DNA from: Furcasterigmium furcatum | Taxonomy: Eukaryota; Ascomycota; Sordariomycetes; Glomerellales; Plectosphaerellaceae | DNA: 64,000 nt | Assembly: GCA_001599815.1 (NCBI GenBank) | Contig: BCIA01000002.1 | Location: 2,887,626-2,951,625, forward strand | Direction: 5' to 3' | Part shown: in pieces, positions 55,552 to 64,000 of the stretch | Position numbering within the stretch: the stretch's first letter is position 1 | Layout of the letters: each line of letters starts with the position of its first letter | Notes under the pieces: model-generated | What the model was told of the DNA's origin: nothing | The model's input: only the letters and a program-made list of their open reading frames with translations | Databases searched by the model: none | Position numbers and translations under genes: made by a program

Positions 55552-58500
55552 ATGTCGTCGACGGAGCTCCCCAGAGCTTCTGAAGGCTCGAATGGCCCGA
55601 CAGACGAAGCCTCGTCACCACAAGCTGCGCCCGCCCCGACAGCACCACCACCACCAGCTGCCGCCGCTGCTGATCCTGATCCAAACCGCCCCTCGAACCC
55701 AGAGCTCGATCTGCCCAAGCTCCAGTCCCTCCCGGCCGAACAGCAGGAGCTCTTTCTCCTAACATTTGTCGCCTCCCTGACGAAACACGTCCTCTCCCTC
55801 TCCGCCGACGACTGCACAGCCCAGCAATTCTACCTCAAAAAGGAGATCTTCCAGGTCCTCAACCTCGCCTCTCCACAGCCTACGCGCGTCATCAGGAACA
55901 ATCTGGGGAAATGCCTCGCACACATCTTCGCCCTTGGAGATAGGAAGCTGCTGTTCGAGTCCATTAACGACCTGATCGCCCTCGTGACAGGCGGCAAGAG
56001 CAAGACCGACGTCTCTCCGCGCGCAAAGCATGCTGCTGTCGTGTGCCTCGGCGATGTGTTCGCCGCGGCTGGCGACAGCGCCATCGGCCTGCACCCGCTT
56101 GCTTGTTCCTCCCTCCTGAAGCTGCTCAAGTCCGCCTCGACCAACGCGGGCCTGCGGGCCGCCATATTTGCCTCGCTGGCGAGGATCGTCAAGATGGTCG
56201 ACGGCAGCATGGACGAGCAGGCCTCGCGGGACATATGGAAACAGGCGCGGAGCTACTCTACGAGCGACAAGGGATCGCTGGTCATCGTGTCTGCCTGTCG
56301 CGCGCTGAAGGCCCTCGTGCGACATACGCCTTACTTTGAGAACTCATCGGACTTCGACAAGCTCCAGGCTGTCATCTTCAAGGTCATCGACTCCTCGTCC
56401 AGCCAGGTCAGGCATACGGCGGCCGAGACCTTCGCCGAGGCCATGCTCCGTGGTTACTCGGAGACCGGCGCGCCGCCCGAGGCAGCAAAGGCAAAGAAAT
56501 CCAAGTCCAAAGCCGTCAAGCGCCAGAGCACGATACCAAGCAACATTGCGGACGAGGATGATATTCCCTCGCGACCGGGAAGCCCGGCCCCCTCGGGCAA
56601 GAAGGCGCAGGACCTTTCGTTCACCCTCGCTGATATCAGCAGGATCCTCTCGACGCAGTATTGCAAGCTGACAACATCCAACCGGGCCAGGGCAGCCATC
56701 GGCGTCTGTTTCGGCAAGCTGTTCAGGAAGCTCGGTGAGAAGACGATCGAGAATAACTTTCTCAAGATCGTGGAGGGCCTATCCACCGATATACTCGGTC
56801 ACTGGAACATCCTGAGCAACAAGCACCGCCTGCTGATCACGCGGCGCATCCTGGACACTCTTCTGCAGGACATCATCGCCAAGACCATCCTTGGGGAGTC
56901 GGCGCAGAAGTCCGCGGCGAGGACGATCGTCAACGAGATCCTCAAGAACTACCCTCAGGCCTTGCCAGAACGGCCCGAACCCTCCAAGCAGACCCTCATC
57001 ACTGCGCTCGGTGTCGTGGCAGCTCTGATCAGCAGCCTGGGCTCAGCAGCCAACAGCATCGCCGACATCTGCCGAGACGGCCTGCTCCAGGTGCTGCAGC
57101 ACCAGAGCTACTCTGTCCAAGTGCATGCCTCGGCTTGCATGAAGGCGTTTGTCCTCGCCTGCCCGCAGCAACTGCTGCCCTGCCTGTCAGTCTGCATGAA
57201 CAGTCTCAGCAGAGAGCTCGGTCAGCTCGGAACCGGGCGCAACTCCCCAAGACGCTGTGTCGGGTACGCCCATGGCTTGGCTGCCACGCTCAGCGCAAGC
57301 CCATCCAGACCACTATACGGGTCGGTCGACATCAACAGTCGCGTGCTCACCATGGCCACGAACCTGCTCAAGTCAAGCTCTCAGTCCGAACTGAGGGTGT
57401 CAAGCACCCAGATCCAGGTTGCCTGGATCCTCATCGGAGGTCTCATGTCCCTCGGCCCGAACTTTGTCAAGATTCATCTGTCTCAGCTGTTGTTGCTCTG
57501 GAAGAACGCGTTGCCCAAGCCCCTGACCAAGGACAATACTGCTCATCGCAGCTTCCTGGAGGGGTCGTTCTTGACGCACGTTCGCGAATGTGCGCTGGGC
57601 TCTATTCTGGCATTCCTGCGGTACAACAGCCGCCTCCTGACAGTCGATGTCTCGAAGCGCATCGCCACGATGCTGCAAAACACCACCGCGTTTCTCCGAT
57701 CCCTGCCCTCCAAGAAGGTCACCGAAGACGTCTCGCAGAGATTGGCACCCGCCCTGCAGCTGCAGGATCTCGACATGATGGTCCAGCGCCGAGTCTTGCA
57801 GTGCTACATTAAACTCGTCAATCTCAGCCCTCCAGGTGGCAGTGAGGCTCTGTTACAGTCCAACCTCCTCACGCTGGCCATCTCGCTCTTCGCGGACCCG
57901 GAGAACTACGCCCCCAGCTCGCTGAGCACATCGATTGCCAACGCTGCGGCGACATTCGATTCGATCTGGGATGTCGGAGACAATTCCGGCTTCGGTATTA
58001 CTGGGCTTGTCTCGGGCTTCAACGTCAGGAGTTTGCCAGGACAGCACGAGTCATCCGTCGAAGAGGACATACTCAAGGGCAACAGTCCAGAGGAGTCGAT
58101 TGACAGGCTGCTTTTATCGCCTATTTGCGGATCGCTTGAGCACGATGCCTCACTGCTCTACGTGGATGATACTGGCTCTGATTCGGCCGTGCCGGATCCG
58201 CCTGCGACCGAGGTCATCAACATGGCCATCCAGCTGTTCGCCTTCGTATTCCCCCTTACCCCCGCCAAGGTCCAGGAGAGCGTGCTGGAGCAAGTCAAGA
58301 CTTTCATGTCGGCCGGGTCTCTGCAGCGAGATCCGGGGAGAAAGGCCGCCATGAACGTCAACGTTGCGTTGGCAGTCCTGCTAACCCTACGCGTGGCATC
58401 TAAAGAAACGCAAGCGTCGCCTGGCGATGTGACGAACATGGCTGTTGAGCGCCTTCTTCAGGACATGCTGAGAGACTTTGTTATTGACGGGGACCACTAC

Positions 58501-61500
58501 GTCCGGAGCATCGGGTACGCCGCAGTTGCCAGGTTGTGCAATGCCTGCGGCAACGCCTTTACAAACCAGGAGATCAAGTATCTCGTCGATGTCATCGTCA
58601 CTAACCGCGAGCCGAGCGCCAGAGCGGGCTCGGCCATGGCTCTGGGTGCGATCCAGAGACAGGTCGGCGGCATGGCTGCCGGGTACCACCTCAAGAACGT
58701 TCTCGGCGTTCTGATGTCTCTCTGCAACGATCCTCACCCCACAGTGCACTTCTGGGCTTTGGAGGCTCTGGCCTTGGCTGCCGACGCCGCAGGACTGAGT
58801 TTCTCTGCCTACGTACCGAGCACGTTGGGCATGTTGGTGCAGCTGTATGTGTCGGACACTCATAATGTCGAGACGGCGTCTGCCATCACGATGAACCTCG
58901 AGATGGAGAGCTCTACGACCGCAGCCATCGCGCGCTGCGTTGACTCCCTCATTAACGTCCTGGGCCCCGACTTGCAGGATTCTACCAAGTCCAGGGAGCT
59001 CATTCTCACCCTCCTAGGCCAGTTCCAGCAGGAAGAAGACAACCTCTTGGTGCAAAGGGCGTGCCTCAGCTGTGAGGAGCATCTGTCCCTGTATGCTCCT
59101 GGCTATATGGAGTTCGAGAACTACGTTAAGCTCCTCCAGAAGTTCCTCAACTCAGAATATACGGCACTGCGAGATGTTGCTGTGGATGGCCTACACAACA
59201 TGATGAAAAGGAATCCTACGGATGTCATCCGGGCAGCAAACAAGGGCTTTGAGGAGGAGCTGTGGCTCGTCCTGGATACGGATCCTACTCATGACGGCAT
59301 TCGCAACATTATCCGCAACTGGCTGCGGCAGACTGCACTGACTGAGACGGCCGCGTGGTTGCAGCGCATCCAGAAAGTCCTCAAGATGACGAGGGCGAAG
59401 CCCAAGGATGATGCCGATAATGCGCCTACCAAGTCAGGTGGCCTGCCCGACCTGCGAGACGAAGAAGTTGCTGGCTTCGCTGCCGCAGGGGGTGGCAATC
59501 AGGACGACCCAGAGGCTAAGACTGCTTCTGAGGTCGAGCCCCTGAGATGGCAAGTGACGACGTTCGCCATGAGCGGCCTCGACGACCTCTTCATCCTCGT
59601 CAACAAGGATGTTGCTACGAACGGGGAGTCCGGTGCTCAGACTGAGCTGCAGAACAAGGTCGCTGATGTTGTAAGGATGGCCTTCTCTGCATCCACGTCC
59701 AGTGTGATTGAGCTGCGCATCTGGGGCTTGAAGATCATCGGCAATGTTCTCAAGATGTTCGGCCGCACGCCCGACCCAGACTTTGACGAGGCGATGCTGC
59801 TGGAGCAGTACCAAGCTCAGATCAGCTCCGCCTTGACTCCAGCTTTCGCGGCCGACTCCTCCCCTGAGCTCGCCTCAGAGGCCGTCAACGTTTGTGCCAG
59901 CTTCATCTCTACCGGCATTGTGACGGATGTCGACCGCATGGGCCGCATTCTGAAGACACTCGTCACTGGACTCGAAAACTTCTCCAAGGATACCGAGAAC
60001 GCGGGGATTGGCGACCTCAAAGGGCTCAGCTCGAACGCACAGGTCATGGTTAAGATGTCCGTCTTCTCCGCGTGGGCTGAACTACAAGTCGCCAGCACCG
60101 AGCAGAAGTATCTGTTGGAGGTGCTGAAGCCTCATATAGGCATCTTGACGCCCTTGTGGCTTGAGTCGCTGCGAGAATTTGCCCGCCTCCGGTTTGAGCC
60201 AGATATCTCCATGACCCTCGGGCCCCCATCGCTTTCGGGCAGCCTGGACACAATCTACGCGGCGCTCAACCGCGAGACTTTGCTCAAGTTCTACCAGGAT
60301 TCGTGGCTGAAGCTGGTTGACGCCATTGCCAGTCTGATCGAGCAAGACAGCGAGTTCGTCTTCGATGCCCTTGATGGGAAGGAGTCGGAGGGGCCTTCAA
60401 CCAACGGCCAGAACAAGGGACCGGACATCAACTACCGCGACGAGCCGGTCGCCTTCTTCTTCGTCCTCTTCGGCATCGCTTTCGAGGCCTTGGCTACCCG
60501 GCCTGGTCAGGCGGACTCCTTGGCTACCCAAGAGCAGAACCTCGCCATTCTGCGGGCATTGAAGAAAATCCTGCACCCCAGCGTATCTGGACATGCTATC
60601 TACCGCGAAGCCATCTTTTCGGAAACCATGGATCTGCTTGATCGACTGGTTCTCACCGAAGGACTCGACGTTCAGGGTGTCATCGTGGAGATCGCCAGGG
60701 CGCTCTGCGTCGCCCACCCGTCAGCCCGGCGAAAGGAGACGGCCGATGACGGCAACCTATCTGATGACATTGAGCAGCTCTTCGAGCTCACTCGCATCAT
60801 CGTCCTGGTACTGTCAGGCCTGCTGCCCAATTTGACAGAGGGCAACCAGCCGATCCGCCACCAAATGACGGAAGAAGCCATCCTGCTCATCAAGTCGGCT
60901 CTCAACTCCCTAGTCGACGCCGCAGAGGTCTTCCCTGCTATCATCAAGGCCGACCTGCACGCTTGCATCATTCACATTTTCGCTACAATCTTGGCTACGC
61001 CATCATGCCAGCAGATCATCGTCGCGCAGTCTCTTCCCACAATGAAGCGTTTCATTTCGAGTATGGCCAGCCGAAGAGCTAAGGAGTCCGGGGCCGACTC
61101 TGCGACTGAGCTGCAGCTGCTGGGATGTCTGCGCCGGTTCTTGTCTATCTACCTCAACGCCCAGAAGCGAGAGGCGCCAACCTCCCTTGCATGCGTCAAA
61201 AACTGCCTCCTGGCCATTACTATCCTCTTCACGGGAGGCAAGAACCAGCTCGGCGCGAATGAGCCACTGGTGGCGAGATATCTAGACGAGGTCGTTGACT
61301 GCCTCACTGACCGCATGGTATGTGCACCACCCCCCTGTTTTCACCATATATTTCTCTCTCCTCCTAGCGTCCGGCCGGAAGTGACAGGTCACCTGTCATC
61401 CCGTGTGACGTCTTGACGGCGCGGGATTCTGGTCGTGCCCACGAATCCGGGAACCGGGTTAGAAAATTAGACTGACGCACGAACTCTGCAGACGGCCAAA

Positions 61501-61995
61501 ATCGCAGCAAACTGCATCAGATCCCTCCTCCTGCAGGCCAACCCCACGGCCGCAGACCAGAGCATCGCCCGTTACCTGCTGCCACGTCTCATCGCCTTCG
61601 TGACCAACACGGACCCCGACGACCCAGAGAAGGCCCGTGGGCTCGTAGCGCACGCTCTCGCGCAGTACGTCGGCACCGTCGCGGCGGGGACCGCCAAGGA
61701 CCGCACGCCGGCAGCCATGGCGCTCGTGCTACCAACCCTTCTGGCGAGGGCGTCGGCGGAGGGCGAGGAGACATATGTCGAGACGAGTACCCGGCTCCTG
61801 GAGCTGGCGGCGGCGGACCAGGCCGCGTTTAGGGCCGTGGTGGCGTCCATGAGCGAGGGGCAGAGGGGTTACCTGGAGGAGGTCATCAGGTGGGGACGGC
61901 AGGCGGCCGGGGAGGCGGAGAAGGCCGCCCGGGCTGCCGGCGCTGCTGGTGGGGGCCAGCCGACCATCGAGCTCAAGATGAACTTTGGCGGGTGA
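55552..61995 (+). CDS. LAA1: Laa1/HEATR5-like HEAT-repeat protein
   Basis: Two exons (55552-61317, 61492-61995; 174-nt intron) encode 2089 residues, matching yeast Laa1 (about 2000) and animal HEATR5. Helical HEAT repeats run through most of it. Conserved patches are VIRNNLGKCLAHIFALGDR near the N-terminus, SVQVHASACMKAF, and HRSFLEGSFLTHVRECALGSILAFLRY. Yeast Laa1 recruits and localises the AP-1 clathrin adaptor on trans-Golgi and endosomal membranes. The C-terminus, on exon 2, is an alpha-solenoid end followed by a Gly/Ala-rich stretch and TIELKMNFGG. The in-frame ATG at 55426 is possible but its extra 42 residues are basic and Ser/Thr-rich, unlike family N-termini. A poly-Pro/Ala segment lies at about residues 25-50. 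Confidence 0.92.
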
Positions 61996-63272
61996 GCAAG
62001 AGGCGACAGGGGCGGAGGTGGTGTCTCGTCGCCACAGGAGAAAGACGTTGACGAACAGAATCTAGAAGTGGACATGTAGGGCAGCCTGATCTAAAGCGTT
62101 GTTTGCACAGGACGTCGACGTCCAATATTCGGCCGCCTGCCGCGAGGCTGAAAAAGGTGCATTGCATATAGCTATGGCTCTTGCGAAAAGGGGGAAAGCG
62201 TGCGCTATATCAGAGCCTAATATAGCTTGAATGGGAAGCCGACATGGCAAGATCAGAGGAACCAAGGACGAATATGAGGGTGAGTGAGGTACTTGGAGAT
62301 GTGCACGTGTTCCTGACCTCCTTCGGAGAAACTGCTTGATAGGTGTCTGGGATCGACATGTCGCTCATTCATGTCACTGCAGACGTCGCCGCATCGGGGG
62401 CATGCCACGTCACAGAGGATGTCAAGGGAGTGCGCTGTGGCCGTTTCCTCTTTTCTCTCCGAACAATGACCAGGTGCGGGTGATCCGCAGCAACTAGTTT
62501 CTGGGACGTTACGCTGGGCGAATGGCGGGTTCTGGTGGCTTGGAATGGCGGCACAGGAAACAGGCTCGTAGAGTCCCCGGGATGCCCAAGGAACGGCCCT
62601 TGCGGCCCGTGGATGAGACATGGGACGGATCGCCAGCGGAACAGGGAAGAGTCCTTGTCAGCTATTGAAACCGGCAGGCAGAGCGCAACATGAGCCGCTG
62701 ATCTTCCCGGTTGGTGGTTGTTGGCCGGCGTCTCGGCAGGATGCCATGTCACCGAACCCGAGTTGTTTCTGACAGGACACCCTCTGGAATAGTGTACGTT
62801 GTTCTCGGGGGCTCGTGGGGGCGGGACGCTGGCCACGGGAGCGGTGAGGCGGAGGGAGGGGATGTGCGTTTTCGGGCTTCTAGACGTCGCTGCATGCAAG
62901 TTGGTGCATGAGCAGCGAGGGCCTGCCTATTCAGACGACCTGCCTGTGAGAATGAGCGTCGAGTGGTTTCTCTCCGCGCGCAATAAAGCAGCAGAGCTGA
63001 GAGTGTGATCGTGGTCTGATATTTGGGCAAACAATGTTGCAGTGTCCCATCCATAATCCGAGGGCTGAGATGAAAGAAAGTCTCGTATTATCGAGCGCCC
63101 TATAGTAGGTAGATGAAATCGTCTATCGTCTCCAGGCATCATATATATATGTTTCTAAGGCTCGATGGATGGTAATGTGCTGAGTCACTGCAGATCTTGG
63201 GCATATGTACTCGAGGGCCACTCCCCCCTAAGGAGCTGTAGGCGTTGGTTCACACACCGCAGCTATCCCTTG
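61996..63272. other. Intergenic between LAA1 and the right-edge gene (convergent)
   Basis: About 1.28 kb between converging stop codons. Only short, non-protein-like frames on both strands. An AT run (about 63141-63150) may be near a polyadenylation site. No RNA gene or repeat recognised. Confidence 0.5.
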
Positions 63273-64000
63273 CTATCGCTGCCTGGGTGGCCTCCATTCA
63301 TTTGATCCATTGACGACGATGGGAGGCTTCCACCCGTCATCCGTGACCGAGTTGCGCTCATAGCTGGCAACCGCCTCTTCCCGCGGACCACCTTCTCCTC
63401 CTGTTGTCCAATTATTCGAGGTGTCCAGAACAAGAGGCTGAGTTGAAATATATTCCGGAAATAGGTCAGGATTATTCCTCACCGTCGTCCAGGACGTGTG
63501 AGATGATGCAATCGAGTGACCATCCCATGCCAGGTCAGAAAGTGCTGTCTGGCTGAAATAGGCACTGGATGCTTGGGAAGAGGACCTTTCCATGCCAGCG
63601 GCCGAAACCATGACCCTGTTCGATTGCGCCGGGCGAGAAGCGGCGTTGCGTTCCGCTGGATAATTCGGACGCGGTGTGCGTTCTGTCGAGTGGCCGAGTC
63701 GATGCCCAGGGCGACCGCAAGCTCCAAGAGCATATGGCGTCGGAGGCGGTATCGTGTTGTTGAATTTGAGGTCCCTGACCCTGATCGGTTCAGTCTCGTT
63801 GCGGCCGTCTGCTTGAACATGATTGCCGCCTATCCGTTTGTCGTTGAGGCGAGCTAGCAACAAGGTCAGTATCTGGATGCCAGGAAGCGGGCATCAATGG
63901 ATCGTACACAACGTCTTTCGAAACTGTTCCTCGCCTTTGACGCGAACCCAGCCAGATGTACTGTCGGGAAACATCTCGACATGGTCGACCTCGCAAGCAG
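63273..64000 (-). CDS. Unidentified protein, 3' portion, cut by the right edge
   Basis: Two exons are visible: 64000-63908 and 63853-63273 (54-nt intron, donor GTACGA, phase 1). They join EEQFRKTL to SRLNDKRIGG in one frame. The first part (CEVDHVEMFPDSTSGWVRVKGEEQF) looks like the end of a folded domain; the rest is Ser/Asn/Pro/Gly-rich and probably disordered, with repeated W residues (DGWKPP, NEWRPP). The stop is at 63273-63275. I do not recognise the family, and the N-terminal part is outside the window. The internal ATG at 63863 lies inside the intron and is not a start. Confidence 0.65.

Noticed and set aside
1..64000. CRISPR arrays, prophage, secondary metabolite cluster
   Set aside because: No regularly spaced repeats, phage genes or polyketide/nonribosomal synthetase motifs. 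The genome is eukaryotic with spliced housekeeping genes.

Overview
The window is nuclear DNA of a filamentous ascomycete, most likely a Sordariomycete. Genes carry short GT-AG introns (47-174 nt) with CTAAC/CTGAC-like branch sites. Coding third positions are GC-rich, intergenic regions are 0.3-6 kb, and the protein set is typical of fungi: Atg1, Gpi10, a Sac7-type RhoGAP, Ste23, a Ubp12-type deubiquitinase, the PdeH phosphodiesterase, Pet100 and Laa1. I cannot fix the genus by eye. I see no prophage, transposon, CRISPR array or biosynthetic cluster; this is a housekeeping segment with two unusually long gene-free stretches.

Layout. 1-455 (-): 5' part of an unidentified gene cut by the window edge. 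1662-4645 (-): atg1 kinase, behind a 3 kb upstream region. 7814-8366: two identical intron-containing tRNA-Arg(ACG) genes in convergent orientation. 9824-11243 (-): ornithine aminotransferase, divergent from 12715-14795 (+) GPI10 mannosyltransferase. 15444-18123 (-): Sac7-like RhoGAP, divergent from 19679-20559 (+) CFIm25 (NUDT21). 20796-21474 (-): YjbQ/UPF0047 protein. 22598-23239 (-): complex I NDUFS6-type subunit, overlapped downstream by a puzzling open frame (22372-22740), and divergent from 23607-24517 (+) MPP6-like zinc-knuckle protein. 24518-30349: gene-free. 30350-33803 (+): Ste23/insulin-degrading enzyme. 35775-40476 (+): Ubp12-like ubiquitin hydrolase with an unresolved 5' end. 40477-46203: gene-free, including an ATG-poor leader. 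46204-48989 (+): cAMP phosphodiesterase. 50852-52777 (+): low-complexity protein of unknown function. 53405-53796 (+): Pet100. 54153-55172 (-): TACO1/YebC translational activator. 55552-61995 (+): Laa1/HEATR5 HEAT-repeat protein. 63273-64000 (-): 3' part of an unidentified gene cut by the right edge.

The genes do not form one pathway. Two loose themes recur: mitochondrial function (OAT usually cytosolic in fungi, NDUFS6, Pet100, TACO1) and trafficking, signalling or turnover (Atg1, Laa1, Ubp12, Ste23, RhoGAP, PdeH). Two tight divergent pairs (NDUFS6/MPP6, TACO1/Laa1) have gaps under 400 bp. A palindromic GGTACC-centred element recurs in upstream regions across the window. I found no clear new system. 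The best leads are the NDUFS6 overlapping frame, the leader architectures of pdeH and ste23, the inverted tRNA pair and the GGTACC element.
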